Below, piece by piece: positions 18,518 through 28,644 of a stretch of DNA of 64,000 nt. Made by a program: the position numbers and the translations under genes. The notes below the pieces were generated by a model. That model saw only the letters and a list, made by a program, of their open reading frames with translations, searched no databases and was not told where the DNA came from. Source of the DNA: Ancylobacter dichloromethanicus (GTDB taxonomy: Bacteria > Pseudomonadota > Alphaproteobacteria > Rhizobiales > Xanthobacteraceae); contig NZ_JAHBGC010000009.1 in assembly GCF_018390645.1 (NCBI RefSeq), positions 30,900 through 94,899 on the forward strand. Reading direction: 5' to 3'. Positions within the stretch are counted from its first letter, which is position 1, and each line of letters opens with the position of its first letter.

Positions 18518-18702
18518 GATGGTCTCCCGCGCCGCGCCCGGAGCGCGCGCCAATTCGCGTTGCTATTCCGGCTCCAGATGTCGCGATGCCGGCCGCCAGC
18601 GCAAGAACGCACGAAATTGTCGGCAGGTATCGAAAATGTAAGTCCCTTTCACCAAGGCGCCGGACGACCTAGATTTCAAGGTGCCCGAAGCGGAGACCGG
18701 CC
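18518..18702. promoter_or_regulatory. Divergent promoter region, oxidoreductase / HxlR
   Basis: 185 bases between two divergent genes, more AT-rich in its right part than the flanks. HxlR regulators usually bind such shared regions. A loose inverted pair, TTTCACC near 18649 and CAAGGTG near 18678, is the only dyad seen; it is too weak to call an operator. Confidence 0.4.
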
Positions 18703-19053
18703 ATGGCGAGGCGCCATCAGGATTATGTGTGCGGTGAGGGCTGCCCGGTCGAGGCGGCGCTGGAGATCATCGGCGCCAAATGGAAGGGCGGCATCGTCTA
18801 TCACCTCTTGTCGGGCGAGCTGCGCTTCAACGAGCTGCGCCGGCGCATGCCCAACGTCACCGCGCGCATCCTCGCCAAGGCGCTGCGCGAGCTGGAGGCG
18901 GATGGCGTGATTTCGCGCACGGTCTACCCCACCGTGCCGCCGCAGGTCGGTTACCGCCTCACCGCCGAGGGCGAGGGGCTGCGCGCCGCAGTTCTGGAAC
19001 TTCACCGCTGGGGAAGCCGGCCGCGCAAGGTCTTCGACATCGCGGCGGAGTGA
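18703..19053 (+). CDS. HxlR family transcriptional regulator
   Basis: 116 residues forming one HxlR winged helix-turn-helix domain: CPVEAALEIIGAKWKGGIVYHLL, then RFNELRRRMPNVTARILAKALRELEADGVISR and the wing VPPQVGYRLTAEG. Two Cys lie close together at the N-terminus (Cys10, Cys14). HxlR proteins such as QorR and HypR sense quinones or disulfide stress through an N-terminal Cys, which fits the divergent quinone-oxidoreductase-like gene. It likely represses that gene and itself; this is inference from arrangement. Confidence 0.92.
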   Translation: MARRHQDYVCGEGCPVEAALEIIGAKWKGGIVYHLLSGELRFNELRRRMPNVTARILAKALRELEADGVISRTVYPTVPPQVGYRLTAEGEGLRAAVLELHRWGSRPRKVFDIAAE

Positions 19054-19109
19054 GTTTGCCGGTCGAGGTACTGGCCTTCGCCGGCGCGGCTCAGTAGAAC
19101 TCCGGGAGC

Positions 19110-19153
19110 GTTCTCCGCCGGCCGCGCCCCTGCCGGAAGGCCCGGCGGAGAAC
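19110..19153. repeat. 12-bp perfect inverted repeat upstream of the RgpF-like gene
   Basis: Arms GTTCTCCGCCGG (19110-19121) and CCGGCGGAGAAC (19142-19153) around a 20-base GC-rich loop. There is no T-run. It could end HxlR transcription, act as an operator, or form in the leader of the gene at 19188. Confidence 0.6.
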
Positions 19154-19187
19154 ACGAGATCTTCCGCATCGGCCCGCCCGGAGTGTC

Positions 19188-21152
19188 ATGACCCGTCCCG
19201 ACATCCCTCTGCCGGAACCGGCATCTCCCGTACCGGGCCCGGCTCGCCGCCCGCGCGGGCGCGCCTATTTCGTGCCGAAGCAGCGCAGCAAACTGCGGCG
19301 CTGGATCACGGCCACCAGCCAGAAGACCGGTCGTCTCCTGGGCCGCCTGCTGTTCGACGCCGAAGGGCGGCCGCGCGCGCTGCTTCGTTCGCTGCTGTTC
19401 GATGCCTATCAGCGTCCGCGGCCCGGCATGGAGGGCATCGTCTTCAAGGAACCGGGCCGCCCCCGGCGCTCCTTCGCCGCCTGGCTCGAACAGGCGGACG
19501 CCAACCTGCCGCCGCTCGTCGCCGACCTGCCGTTCCCTGCGCCGCCGACGGATGGCAGGCGTCGGGTTTTCGTGGTGGCCGAGCGGGGCGTGGCTATGGC
19601 GCCGCCGCTGATCGCCCGCCTGGCGCGCGACCATGCGGTAGCGGTTCTGCTGCTCGACGGCGAAGCGGGCGGCGAACTTCCCGCCCCGGTGGTGCCGGTG
19701 GATGTTGCCGGCGCGCCGGCTTCCCGGGCGGTGCTGCTCGACGCGCTGGCGCTGCGGGCGGCGGACGACCGGCCGCTCTTCGCCGTCACTCTGGGGCTGG
19801 GGGCGGCCGACGCGGCGGATGCGATGGAACAGCGCAATATCCCGGTGGTCGCGGTGGTCGATCCGGCCGACGCCGAGGCTTCCCGGAACGGGGCCGCCGG
19901 ACTGGTCTTGGAACGGGTGCTGGAGCGCGCAAGCGCCATCGTCTTTCCTTCGTCCGCCGCACGCGAAGCCGCCCTGGTGGCCATGCCGCGCTTCGCCGCA
20001 CGCCGCCGGATGCTCGCCATCGAGGCACCGCGGGATGCAGGCGCGGAGAAGGTGGCCGCCATCGGCCGCGAGATCGGCGAGGAGGTGGACAACGAGCTTG
20101 CGATCATCCTGGCCACCAGATCGGAGCGGCTGGAACTCCTGACGATCCCTCGCTACGACGACCCGCCCGGCGAGGTCGGTGCCGAACAGAAGCTGGAAGA
20201 GCGGATCACCATGTGGCGGCGGATGACGCTTCTGAAGCGTCGCCTGAACCGGCAACTGGTACTGCGTCCCTATTCCGGCTTCCATCCGCTGATCTATGCC
20301 GAGCACCATCCGGTGGCGTGCTTCGATCAGCGGCGCTACCCGCTCTCGCACTGGATCGCGAGCGGCATGCCGCCGGGACCGTGGGCGGTGCCCGTGGTCG
20401 GGCCGCTGCAGGCACCGGCCGCCAGCCGGCTGAAGGTCGGCCTGCACAGCCACTTCTTCTACCCGGACCTGCTGCCGGAGATGCTCGACCGGATCCGGGT
20501 CAACGCCTCGCGGCCGGACCTTTTCCTCACCACCGACACGCCGGCCAAGGCCGGCGAGCTGCGCGCCATGACGGCGGACTATCCCGCCGCTGTCCGCATC
20601 GACGTGGTGCCCAATCTCGGCCGTGACGTCGGCCCCTTCCTGACAGGGCTGCGCGACGTGCTGACGGAGGGGGGCTACGACGTGTTCTTCCATGTCCACG
20701 GCAAGAAGACCAAGGGACGCCGCCGTGCCATCGGCGACCCCTGGCGGACGTTCCTGTGGGAGAACCTCATCGGCGGCGGCCATCCCATGCTCGACACGGT
20801 GCTCGCCCATCTGGAGGCGCATTCGGATGTCGGCCTCGTCTATCCCGAGGATTCGCACCTGGTTAACTGGGCGCGTAACGACCGCATCGTCGAACAATTG
20901 CGGGCTGATCTGGCGCTGACCGAGCCGCCCGGCACCTATGTCGACTTCCCCGTCGGCAACATGTTCGCCATTCGCCCGGCGGCGATGGCGGGCTATCTCG
21001 GGCTCGATCTGGGCTGGGAGGACTATCCCGCCGAACCGATCCCCGACGACGGCACCCTGATGCACGGGCTGGAACGGCTGTTGCCGATGGCGGTGCGCAA
21101 GGAAGGCTTCCTCACCGCCGCCGTTCGTGTGCCCGGCGTGGATTGGGACTGA
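19188..21152 (+). CDS. RgpF-type (rhamnan synthesis F domain) glycan protein
   Basis: 654 residues with no signal peptide. The N-terminal ~60 residues are basic and Pro/Arg-rich; the middle is poorly conserved. The C-terminal ~250 residues match the rhamnan-synthesis-F family: LKVGLHSHFFYPDLLPEML, VVPNLGRDVGPFLTGLRD, VFFHVHGKKTKGRRR, a YVDFPVGNMFAIRP block and EPIPDDGTLMHGLERLLP. RgpF proteins take part in rhamnose-containing cell-wall or O-antigen polymers and behave like glycosyltransferases. Here the gene is alone: no nucleotide-sugar, ABC-export or other glycosyltransferase genes flank it. An inverted repeat lies just upstream. Confidence 0.85.
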   Translation: MTRPDIPLPEPASPVPGPARRPRGRAYFVPKQRSKLRRWITATSQKTGRLLGRLLFDAEGRPRALLRSLLFDAYQRPRPGMEGIVFKEPGRPRRSFAAWLEQADANLPPLVADLPFPAPPTDGRRRVFVVAERGVAMAPPLIARLARDHAVAVLLLDGEAGGELPAPVVPVDVAGAPASRAVLLDALALRAADDRPLFAVTLGLGAADAADAMEQRNIPVVAVVDPADAEASRNGAAGLVLERVLERASAIVFPSSAAREAALVAMPRFAARRRMLAIEAPRDAGAEKVAAIGREIGEEVDNELAIILATRSERLELLTIPRYDDPPGEVGAEQKLEERITMWRRMTLLKRRLNRQLVLRPYSGFHPLIYAEHHPVACFDQRRYPLSHWIASGMPPGPWAVPVVGPLQAPAASRLKVGLHSHFFYPDLLPEMLDRIRVNASRPDLFLTTDTPAKAGELRAMTADYPAAVRIDVVPNLGRDVGPFLTGLRDVLTEGGYDVFFHVHGKKTKGRRRAIGDPWRTFLWENLIGGGHPMLDTVLAHLEAHSDVGLVYPEDSHLVNWARNDRIVEQLRADLALTEPPGTYVDFPVGNMFAIRPAAMAGYLGLDLGWEDYPAEPIPDDGTLMHGLERLLPMAVRKEGFLTAAVRVPGVDWD

Positions 21153-21207
21153 GCGTCGCCGGCTAGCGGCGATTGCGGCGGATCGAGCGGAAGGCTACAT
21201 CACGCCC

Positions 21208-22896
21208 ATGTCGATCGCATCCTCCCCGACGGCCCCCGCCGACCAGCTTCTCATCGCCTTCGCGCAACTCGACCCGGTGGTCGGCGACATCGCCGGCAAT
21301 ACGCTGAAGGTCCGGGAGGCGCGGGCGCTGGCGGCCGGGCAGGGGGCCGAACTCGTCGTCTTCACCGAGCTGTTCCTGTCCGGCTATCCGCCCGAGGATC
21401 TCGTGCTCAAGCCGTCCTTCCAGGCCGCCTGCCGGCGGGCGGTGGAGCAACTGGCGGCCGAGACCGCCGATGGCGGGCCCGCGCTGCTTCTCGGCGCGCC
21501 GTGGCTGGCCGGCGGCAAGCTCCACAACGCCGTGCTGCTGCTCGACGCCGGCCGGGTCGCCGGCGCGCGCTACAAGGTGGACCTGCCCAATTATGGCGTG
21601 TTCGACGAGAAGCGGGTGTTCGCTCCCGGCCCGATGCCGGGGCCGATCGCCTTTCGCGGCGTGCGGCTCGGCGTGCCGGTGTGCGAGGACGTCTGGTCGC
21701 AGGACGTGATCGAGTGCCTCGCCGAGACCGGCGCGGAAATCCTGCTGATCCCGAATGGCTCGCCCTATCGGCGCGGCGTGCAGGACGAGCGGCTGAACGT
21801 CGCCGTGGCGCGGGTGGTCGAGAGCGGGCTGCCGCTCGCCTATGTCAACCAGGTCGGCGGGCAGGATGAACTGGTGTTCGACGGCGGCTCCTTCGTGCTC
21901 AATGCCGACCGTTCGCTGGCGGTGCAACTGCCCAATTTCCAGCAGCGCACGCGCCTCACCCGCTGGGAGCGCTGGGCCGATGGCTGGCGCTGCGAGGAGG
22001 GCGCGCGCGCGCCGCTGCTGCAGGGCGACGAGGCCGACTATGCCGCCTGCGTGCTGGGCCTGCGCGACTATGTCGAGAACAACGGCTTTCCCGGCGTGGT
22101 GCTGGGCCTGTCCGGCGGCATCGATTCCGCCCTCGCCGCCGCCATGGCGGTCGATGCGCTGGGGCCGGAGCGCGTGCACTGCGTGATGCTGCCCTATCGC
22201 TTCACGTCCGAGGAATCGCTCGCCGACGCGGCCGGCGTCGCGCAGGCGCTGGGCGTGCGCTACGACATACTCCCCATCGCCGAAGGCGTGGAGGCGCTGG
22301 AGACGGTGCTGGCGCCGCTGTTCGAGGGCACGGCGCGCGACGTGACCGAGGAGAACCTGCAGTCGCGCGTGCGCGGCACGCTGCTGATGTCGCTGTCCAA
22401 CAAGTTCGGCGCCATGGTCGTGACCACCGGCAACAAGTCGGAGATGTCGACCGGCTATGCCACGCTCTATGGCGACATGAATGGCGGCTACAATCCGCTG
22501 AAGGACCTCTACAAGACGCAGGTGTTCCGGCTCTGCGAACTGCGCAACCGCTGGAAGCCGGCCGAGGCGCTCGGCCCATCCGGCACCGTGATCCCCGCGA
22601 ACATCATCGCCAAGCCGCCCACCGCCGAATTGCGCGACAATCAGACCGACCAGGATAGCCTGCCGCCCTATGAGGTGCTGGACGCCGTACTGGAGCGGCT
22701 GGTGGAGCGCGACATGCCGCTCGCCGACATCGTCGCCGAGGGCTTCGAGCCGGCGCTGGTGGCGCGGGTGGAGCGGCTGCTCGCCCTCGCCGAGTACAAG
22801 CGCCGGCAGGCAGCCCCCGGGGTGAAGGTGACGGCGCGCCATTTCGGCCGCGACCGCCGTTATCCGATCACCAACCGGTTTCGCGAGACGGTGTGA
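21208..22896 (+). CDS. nadE: Glutamine-dependent NAD+ synthetase
   Basis: 562 residues in two domains. The N-terminal glutaminase (nitrilase fold) has Glu54 ([14 protein letters not shown]), Lys123 ([13 protein letters not shown]) and the nucleophile Cys159 (PVCEDVW). The C-terminal synthetase has the P-loop [14 protein letters not shown] (~301-314) and [19 protein letters not shown]. It makes NAD+ from nicotinic acid adenine dinucleotide using ammonia released from glutamine. The ATG 21208 is chosen because the extra 27 upstream residues do not resemble the family. It overlaps the possible GTG start of gltX, so the two genes are probably translated together. Confidence 0.95.
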   Translation: MSIASSPTAPADQLLIAFAQLDPVVGDIAGNTLKVREARALAAGQGAELVVFTELFLSGYPPEDLVLKPSFQAACRRAVEQLAAETADGGPALLLGAPWLAGGKLHNAVLLLDAGRVAGARYKVDLPNYGVFDEKRVFAPGPMPGPIAFRGVRLGVPVCEDVWSQDVIECLAETGAEILLIPNGSPYRRGVQDERLNVAVARVVESGLPLAYVNQVGGQDELVFDGGSFVLNADRSLAVQLPNFQQRTRLTRWERWADGWRCEEGARAPLLQGDEADYAACVLGLRDYVENNGFPGVVLGLSGGIDSALAAAMAVDALGPERVHCVMLPYRFTSEESLADAAGVAQALGVRYDILPIAEGVEALETVLAPLFEGTARDVTEENLQSRVRGTLLMSLSNKFGAMVVTTGNKSEMSTGYATLYGDMNGGYNPLKDLYKTQVFRLCELRNRWKPAEALGPSGTVIPANIIAKPPTAELRDNQTDQDSLPPYEVLDAVLERLVERDMPLADIVAEGFEPALVARVERLLALAEYKRRQAAPGVKVTARHFGRDRRYPITNRFRETV

Positions 22897-22901
22897 CGAT
22901 C

Positions 22902-24251
22902 ATGAGCACCCCTCCCGTCCTGCGTTTCGCCCCGTCGCCGACCGGCCTGCTGCATGTCGGCAATGCGCGGACCGCGCTCTACAATGCCCTGTTCGCGTGG
23001 CGCGAGGGCGGCACCTTCATCCTGCGCTATGACGACACCGACACGGCGCGCTCCAGCGAAGCCTTCGCCGAGGCCATCGCGCAGGACGTCGCCTGGCTCG
23101 GCCTCGCCCCGGACCGGGTCGAGCACCAGTCGCGGCGGCTGGATCGCTACGACGCGGCGGTGGCCCGGCTGAAGGCGCTCGGCCGGCTCTATCCCGCCTA
23201 CGAGACCGAGGCGGAGCTGGAGGCGATGCGCCAGTCGCGGCGCCGGCGCGGCCTGCCGCCGATCTATGACCGCGCGGCGCTGAAGCTCACCGGCGAGGCC
23301 CGCGCGGCGTGGGAGGCCGAGGGCCGCCGGCCGCACTGGCGCTTCAAGCTCGACGGGCGGCAGGTGGTGTGGGACGACATGGTGCGCGGCCGGCAGGGCG
23401 TCGACACCGCGACCCTCTCCGACCCCGTGCTGGTGCGCGAGGACGGCTCCTATCTCTACACGCTGACCTCGGTGGTCGACGATATCGAGATGGGCGTGAC
23501 CCATGTCGTGCGCGGCGAGGACCACGTCACCAATAGCGGCGTCCAGATCGAGATCATCGAGGCGTTGGGCGGGCCGGTGCCGCGCTTCGGCCACCACAAC
23601 CTGCTGGTCCTGCCGAGCGGAGAGGGGCTTTCCAAGCGGCTCGGCCATCTCTCCCTGCGCGCGCTGCGCGAGGAAGGCGAGGAATCCCTCGCCGTGGCGG
23701 CGCTCGCCGTGCTCACCGGCACCTCGCTGGCAGTGGAGCCGGTGGCCGGGCTCGACGCGCTGGCGGCGAAGATCGACTTCACGAAGATATCCCGCGCCCC
23801 GGCCCGGTTCGACCCGGCCGAACTGTCCGCGCTCACCGCGGCGACGCTGCACCACCTGCCGTTCGAGGCGGTGGCCGGGCGGCTGGCGGCGCTCGGTGTC
23901 GGGGGCGGCGATGATTTCTGGCGCGCGGTGCGCGGCAATCTCAATCGGCTGGCGGATGCCGCCGACTGGTGGCGCGTGGTGGACGGGCCGGTCGACCCGG
24001 CGGTCGTGCCGGAGAATACGGTGTTCCTCGAACAGGCGGCCGCGCTGCTGCCGCAAACGCCATGGGACGGCGAGGTCTATCCGCGCTGGATCGCCGCGCT
24101 GAAGCCGGCATCGGGCCGCGCGGGACGGGCGCTGTTCCACCCGCTGCGCCTCGCGCTCACCGGCCGCGAGAGCGGGCCGGAGATGAAGGCGCTGCTGCCA
24201 CTGATCGGCCGCGAGAAGGCAGCGGCGCGGCTGCGCGGCGAGAACGCCTGA
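22902..24251 (+). CDS. gltX: Glutamyl-tRNA synthetase
   Basis: About 449 residues. It charges tRNA-Glu with glutamate; many alphaproteobacteria have two such enzymes, one of which charges tRNA-Gln for later amidation. The class I signatures are [18 protein letters not shown] (HIGH = HVGN) and [12 protein letters not shown] (KMSKS = LSKRL). The sequence is at the short end for GltX. It starts at ATG 22902 or at GTG 22893, which overlaps the nadE stop as GTGA; the latter adds three residues (MTI). No zinc-finger Cys cluster is visible. Whether this is the discriminating or the tRNA-Gln-charging copy cannot be told here. Confidence 0.92.
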   Translation: MSTPPVLRFAPSPTGLLHVGNARTALYNALFAWREGGTFILRYDDTDTARSSEAFAEAIAQDVAWLGLAPDRVEHQSRRLDRYDAAVARLKALGRLYPAYETEAELEAMRQSRRRRGLPPIYDRAALKLTGEARAAWEAEGRRPHWRFKLDGRQVVWDDMVRGRQGVDTATLSDPVLVREDGSYLYTLTSVVDDIEMGVTHVVRGEDHVTNSGVQIEIIEALGGPVPRFGHHNLLVLPSGEGLSKRLGHLSLRALREEGEESLAVAALAVLTGTSLAVEPVAGLDALAAKIDFTKISRAPARFDPAELSALTAATLHHLPFEAVAGRLAALGVGGGDDFWRAVRGNLNRLADAADWWRVVDGPVDPAVVPENTVFLEQAAALLPQTPWDGEVYPRWIAALKPASGRAGRALFHPLRLALTGRESGPEMKALLPLIGREKAAARLRGENA

Positions 24252-24263
24252 GGGCGCCGCCGG

Positions 24264-25277
24264 TCAGGGCTTCTTGGCGGGCGGCGGGGTGGCCGGGCGC
24301 GGCTGCGCCATTTCGCGCGAGGCGTCCTCGGTGACGACGATGTCGCCCTTGCGCAGCGTCTGGTCTTCCTGCCCGCCGAGCGCCTGCGCCCAGCTCATGC
24401 CGGCCGGGCGGCAGGTGCAGGCGGCGACATATTCCTTCTTGAACAGCAGCGCGGTGGGCAGCGACATGTAGGGCTGGCCGTTGATGCCGACCGCCTGGTT
24501 GATGTCCTCGCCCGGGTTGCGATAGGCGAACAGCCGCGCCTCAGTGCCGGGGCACTGGCGCTGGCACTGCGCCTCGTCCGAGCCGAACTTGGCCGGGGTG
24601 GCGGCGAAGGAGATCGGGAAGAAGAAGCCGTCGCAGGTGCGCACGCACACGGTGCGGTAGGTGGAGACCTTCGGCATTTCCAGCGGCTGCACGTCGAGCG
24701 GTTCGGCTTCCTCGCGCGGCACGCCGAAGAGCTGCTCGATGAAATTGCGCGGGCGCCTGTTCTGGTTGCCGTAGCCGCCGCCACCTCCGCTGCCCTGGCC
24801 GAGCGCGGCCTGGTACTGCGCGCCGCAATTGTTCTGGGCGAGGGCGTAGATGAGCTGGCGGCGCTGCTCGTTATTGCCGCTCTGCTGCCCGCGCGCCTGC
24901 ATCATGGTGCGGTCGAGGGTGGAGCGCGCCTGGGTCAGCCGGCGGTTGAGCGAATCGCATTGCGGCGGCAGTTGCGGCTGGAAGATGAGGAAGCCGCGCT
25001 TGTCGCAGCCGATCTGCCGGACCTGGGCGGACAGGTTGGCGATGTCCTGCTGCTGCTGGGCGATGGCGGCACCGAGATCGGGCTGCCCGCCGCCGCGGCC
25101 GCGGTCGAGATTGGCGAGCTGGCCTTCCAGCCGGATGCAGGTCGAGCGGTCGCCGCCGTCATAGCCGCCGGGGTCATAGCCGGGAGGATAGTCCTGCGCA
25201 CCGGCAAGACCGGCCCAGGCGACCAGCATCGCGACGGTGAGCAGGCGGGCAGCGAGGCGGTGGCGGCGGACTGTCAT
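24264..25277 (-). CDS. DUF2865 exported protein
   Basis: 337 residues, a family seen mainly in Hyphomicrobiales, function unknown. A signal peptide ends at AGLAGAQ (~28). A Gln-rich helical part (AIAQQQQDIANLSAQVRQIG) is followed by a Gly-rich linker. Then comes the conserved Cys-rich core: YRTVCVRTCDGFFFPISF, DEAQCQRQCPGTEARLF and a VAACTCRPAGMSW segment. The paired Cys suggest several disulfides in the periplasm. The tail is Pro-rich (PATPPPAKKP). The ATG 25277 follows an in-frame TTG. It is convergent with gltX, only 12 bases away. Confidence 0.85.
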   Translation of the reverse strand: MTVRRHRLAARLLTVAMLVAWAGLAGAQDYPPGYDPGGYDGGDRSTCIRLEGQLANLDRGRGGGQPDLGAAIAQQQQDIANLSAQVRQIGCDKRGFLIFQPQLPPQCDSLNRRLTQARSTLDRTMMQARGQQSGNNEQRRQLIYALAQNNCGAQYQAALGQGSGGGGGYGNQNRRPRNFIEQLFGVPREEAEPLDVQPLEMPKVSTYRTVCVRTCDGFFFPISFAATPAKFGSDEAQCQRQCPGTEARLFAYRNPGEDINQAVGINGQPYMSLPTALLFKKEYVAACTCRPAGMSWAQALGGQEDQTLRKGDIVVTEDASREMAQPRPATPPPAKKP

Positions 25278-25488
25278 CAATGAGGGCTGCTATCGGGTGT
25301 CGGTCAGGACCGGTGTGCCGGAATCGGGCGAAGGCCGCAAGGAGCACGGCAAGCTTGTCGAAAGTTTGAAGCGGGTTTCCGTCCGGCGCGCAAGCGGTGT
25401 CGATGGCACCTGCCTTCACGGCGGCGCCCGTTGCGCGCATTGCCCGCGCCCCCATATGCGGAGCGTCCCGATCGGAGTTCACATACGC

Positions 25489-26040
25489 ATGACCCGCGCC
25501 TTCCGCGCCCCCGCCTTCCGCGCTCTTGCCTTCCGCGCTCTTGCCCTTGCCGCTCTGGTGCTGGCCGCCGGCTTTGCCGCCGGACCGGTGCGCGCCCAGG
25601 AGCCGGACCTGATCTTCCGCAAGTCGACGGTGTGGAAATTCCTCACCCCCGACGACAAGCTGGCCACCTATGGCATCGACGATCCCGTCGTCGACGGCGT
25701 CGCCTGTCACTACACCGTGCCCGAGAGAGGCGGGGTCAAGGGCATGCTGGGCGTCGCCGAGGAAGTATCGGACATCTCGATCGCCTGCCGGCAGATCGGC
25801 CCGATCGCCTTCAAGCGCAAGTTCGAGCAGGGCGACATCGTCTATCGCGAGAGCCGCTCGCTCATCTTCAAGAAGATGCAGATCGTGCGGGGCTGCGACG
25901 CCAAGCGCAACGTGCTGGTCTATCTCGTCTATTCCGACAAGCTGATCGAGGGTAGCCCGAAGAATTCGACCTCGACCGTGCCGATCATGCCCTGGGGCGC
26001 GACCAATGAGGCGCCGAAATGCGGCGATTATCTCAAATGA
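25489..26040 (+). CDS. creA: CreA family exported protein
   Basis: 183 residues. After a signal peptide (ends PVRAQE), the sequence follows the CreA family: IDDPVVDGVACHYTVPERGGVKGMLG, SDISIACRQIGPI, a FKKMQIVRGCDAKRN block and NSTSTVPIMPW. CreA is a conserved periplasmic protein of unknown role that contains paired Cys. The signal peptide is unusual: its n/h region is built from three 15-base direct repeats at 25498-25542, encoding AFRAP, AFRAL, AFRAL. ATG 25489 is chosen since GGAG precedes it and it opens directly onto the signal peptide; an in-frame ATG at 25456 is possible. Confidence 0.85.
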   Translation: MTRAFRAPAFRALAFRALALAALVLAAGFAAGPVRAQEPDLIFRKSTVWKFLTPDDKLATYGIDDPVVDGVACHYTVPERGGVKGMLGVAEEVSDISIACRQIGPIAFKRKFEQGDIVYRESRSLIFKKMQIVRGCDAKRNVLVYLVYSDKLIEGSPKNSTSTVPIMPWGATNEAPKCGDYLK

Positions 26041-26090
26041 GCCCCGGCCCGCGTCCGGTCAGCGGTAGGAAGCTTTAGCGGACCGAGCCG

Positions 26091-26423
26091 TCAGCGCGCG
26101 CAGGTGATGGCGACCGCTTCCTGGCACGCGCCGCCCTCACAGGCGGCGGTACGCAGCGGGGTCGACCTCGCCTTGACCGGCGTGGCATCGGTGCGTGCCA
26201 TGCCGAAGCTGGTGGCGCGGCTAAAATCATGCACCCGGCACCAGGCGTCCGCCATCGCCTGGCCGCAGGGCGCGCCGGAGGCGATGCAGGTGTCGATGCC
26301 GTAACCATCGGACAGGTCGACCAGGAAGATGCCGTTGCTCTCGTCAGCCACGGCAAGGCCGGGCGCCAGCGACAGGGCGAGGGCGAACAGGGCTGGGCGG
26401 AAGGCGCGCGGCATCGCGATCAT
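26091..26423 (-). CDS. Small exported Cys-containing protein, unknown function
   Basis: 110 residues, no family recognised. A signal peptide ends at LAVAD (~27). The mature part has five Cys (IDTCIASGAPC, DAWCRVHDF, AACEGGACQEA, ITCAR), implying disulfides. The motif AMADAWCRVHDFSRATSF recurs in small alphaproteobacterial exported proteins, but no function is known to me. The start is ATG 26423 or ATG 26414; no clear ribosome site precedes either. It is divergent from cysS, with ~285 bases between that hold no gene. Confidence 0.7.
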   Translation of the reverse strand: MIAMPRAFRPALFALALSLAPGLAVADESNGIFLVDLSDGYGIDTCIASGAPCGQAMADAWCRVHDFSRATSFGMARTDATPVKARSTPLRTAACEGGACQEAVAITCAR

Positions 26424-26707
26424 GGTGGGGATCGTTCGTTGGTGGCGACAAGGTGGCGGCAGGACAACGCGAATGTGGCAAAAAGGTTTGAACCGACCCT
26501 TAACGTTTTTCGCCCGCTCGTCGTCGATGCGGCGGGATAGCGCGGCGGGGCGGCCGCCGTCAACTGGCCTGTGCGCGGCCGTCGTGCGTTCGGCCGCCTG
26601 TCCGGGCGTATGCGCAGATATGCCTCGCTCGGCTTGACGCGGCGGGCCAAACGGACGACAGACGCGGCGCCGCGCCTCACCATGGGCGGCAGGATCCGGA
26701 AGGCAAT

Positions 26708-28105
26708 ATGATGTCGGGCACCAACGCACAGGCGCTTCCCGAGCTGAAGCTCTACAACACGCTCTCGCGGACCAAGGAGGTGTTCACGCCCCTCGATCCG
26801 GCGAAGGTGCGGATGTATGTGTGCGGCCCGACGGTCTACGACTTCGCCCATATCGGCAATGCGCGCCCGGTGATCGTGTTCGACGTGCTGTACCGGCTGC
26901 TGCGCCACCTCTACGGCACCGACCACGTCAAATATGTGCGCAACATCACCGACGTGGACGACAAGATCAACGCGCGTGCCGCGTCGGAGCATCCCGGCCT
27001 CGACCTCAACGAGGCGATCGCCAAGGTGACCTTCACAACCGAGGCGCAGTTCCACGACGACCTCGAGGCGCTGGGCGTGTTGCACCCGGACGTCGAGCCG
27101 CGCGCCACCGAGCACATCGCCGAGATGCGCCAGCTTATCGAGATGCTGGTCGGCTCCGGCCATGCCTATGTGGCCGAGGACCATGTGCTGTTCTCGGTGC
27201 CCTCGATGCCCGATTACGGCAAGCTCTCCAACCGGCCGCTGGACGACATGCTGGCCGGCGCCCGGGTCGATGTCGCGCCCTACAAGAAGGACGCGATGGA
27301 CTTCGTGCTGTGGAAGCCGTCCAAGCCCGGCGAGCCGGGTTGGCCTTCGCCGGCGGGAATCACCGCACCGGGGCGGCCCGGCTGGCACATAGAGTGCTCC
27401 GCCATGTCGTGGAAGCATCTCGGCGAGACCTTCGACATCCATGGCGGCGGTATCGACCTCGTCTTTCCGCATCACGAGAACGAGGTGGCGCAGTCACGCT
27501 GCGCCTTCCATTCCGGCCTGATGGCCAAGGTGTGGATGCACAACGGCTTCCTGCAGGTGGAAGGCGAGAAGATGTCGAAGTCGCTCGGCAACTTCATCAC
27601 CATCCGCCAGCTGCTCGCCGACTGGCCCGGCCCGGTGCTGCGGCTCAACATGCTGAAGACCCATTACCGCCAGCCGATCGACTGGACGGTGAAGGGGCTG
27701 GAGGAGAGCGCGAAGACGCTGGAGCAGTGGTTCGACGCCGCCGCCCCCGACGCCTATCCGCGCCCCGCGCCGGCGGTGCTGGAAGCGCTGGCCGACGACC
27801 TCAACACCCCCAAGGCCATCGCCGAGATGCACGCGCTGCGCGACCATGCCGGCAAGAAGGCGCTGGCCGGCACGCTGGCCTTCCTCGGTTTCGAGGCGGC
27901 GCCGTTGCAGGAATGGGCCGCCGCCCGCGTGCCGGAGCTTTCCATCCCGGCCGAGGAGGTCGAGGCGCGTATCCATGAGCGCATCGAGGCTCGCCGCAAC
28001 CGCGACTGGGCGGCCTCCGACCGCATTCGCGACGAACTGCTGGCGCTCGGCGTGGCGCTGAAGGACAACAAGGACGGCACCACGAGTTGGGAGCCGAAGC
28101 GATGA
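26708..28105 (+). CDS. cysS: Cysteinyl-tRNA synthetase
   Basis: 465 residues, normal length. It attaches cysteine to tRNA-Cys in the cytoplasm. It is a class I enzyme with [18 protein letters not shown] (zinc Cys and HIGH = HIGN) and [15 protein letters not shown] plus [15 protein letters not shown] (further zinc ligands). The KMSKS loop is in [11 protein letters not shown], and a DALR-type C-terminal helical domain follows. The start is ATG 26708 or 26711, with GGAAGG upstream. Its stop overlaps the next start as ATGA, so the acetyltransferase is translationally coupled. Confidence 0.96.
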   Translation: MMSGTNAQALPELKLYNTLSRTKEVFTPLDPAKVRMYVCGPTVYDFAHIGNARPVIVFDVLYRLLRHLYGTDHVKYVRNITDVDDKINARAASEHPGLDLNEAIAKVTFTTEAQFHDDLEALGVLHPDVEPRATEHIAEMRQLIEMLVGSGHAYVAEDHVLFSVPSMPDYGKLSNRPLDDMLAGARVDVAPYKKDAMDFVLWKPSKPGEPGWPSPAGITAPGRPGWHIECSAMSWKHLGETFDIHGGGIDLVFPHHENEVAQSRCAFHSGLMAKVWMHNGFLQVEGEKMSKSLGNFITIRQLLADWPGPVLRLNMLKTHYRQPIDWTVKGLEESAKTLEQWFDAAAPDAYPRPAPAVLEALADDLNTPKAIAEMHALRDHAGKKALAGTLAFLGFEAAPLQEWAAARVPELSIPAEEVEARIHERIEARRNRDWAASDRIRDELLALGVALKDNKDGTTSWEPKR

Positions 28106-28617
28106 GCGGGCAAGCGGAGAGGCCCCCCGCTGCGGCGCTGCGCCCGGCGCTGCCGGGTGACGTGCCGCTGCTGGCCGCCATTGCCGAGGCGGCGATCCTC
28201 GAGCTGACCGGCGAGGACTATGATTCCGACCAGCAGGAAGCCTGGGCGGCGGCGGCTTCCGACGAAGAAGCGCTGGCGGCCCGCCTCGCCGGGCAGCTCG
28301 CCCTGGTCGCCACCCGCGACGGGGAGCCGGTGGGATTCATCGTTCTGGCCGACAACCGGCTGATCGACATGCTCTATGTTCGCCCTGAAGTGGCCGGCGA
28401 GGGCGTGGCCGGGTTGCTCTACGACGCCATCGAGCGGCTGGCCGGCGCGCGCGGTGCCACCAGCCTCACGGTCGACGCCAGCGACACCGCGCTGGATTTC
28501 TTCGGCAAGCGCGGCTTCACCCCCAAGCAGCGCAACACCGTGTCGCGCGGCGGGGTTTGGCTGGGCAACACCACGATGGAAAAGCTGCTCGCCGCTCCGC
28601 CCGGCCCGGTGCATTGA
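28102..28617 (+). CDS. GNAT family N-acetyltransferase
   Basis: 171 residues. The GNAT fold is indicated by [19 protein letters not shown] at the N-terminus, [31 protein letters not shown] (strand 4 and a variant acetyl-CoA loop) and [16 protein letters not shown]. The loop reads GEGVAG rather than the usual Q/RxxGxG/A. It transfers an acyl group from acyl-CoA to an unidentified amine. The start overlaps the cysS stop by 4 bases. Confidence 0.85.
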   Translation: MSGQAERPPAAALRPALPGDVPLLAAIAEAAILELTGEDYDSDQQEAWAAAASDEEALAARLAGQLALVATRDGEPVGFIVLADNRLIDMLYVRPEVAGEGVAGLLYDAIERLAGARGATSLTVDASDTALDFFGKRGFTPKQRNTVSRGGVWLGNTTMEKLLAAPPGPVH

Positions 28618-28644
28618 GGCGGCGCCCGTCAGCGCACGACGCCC

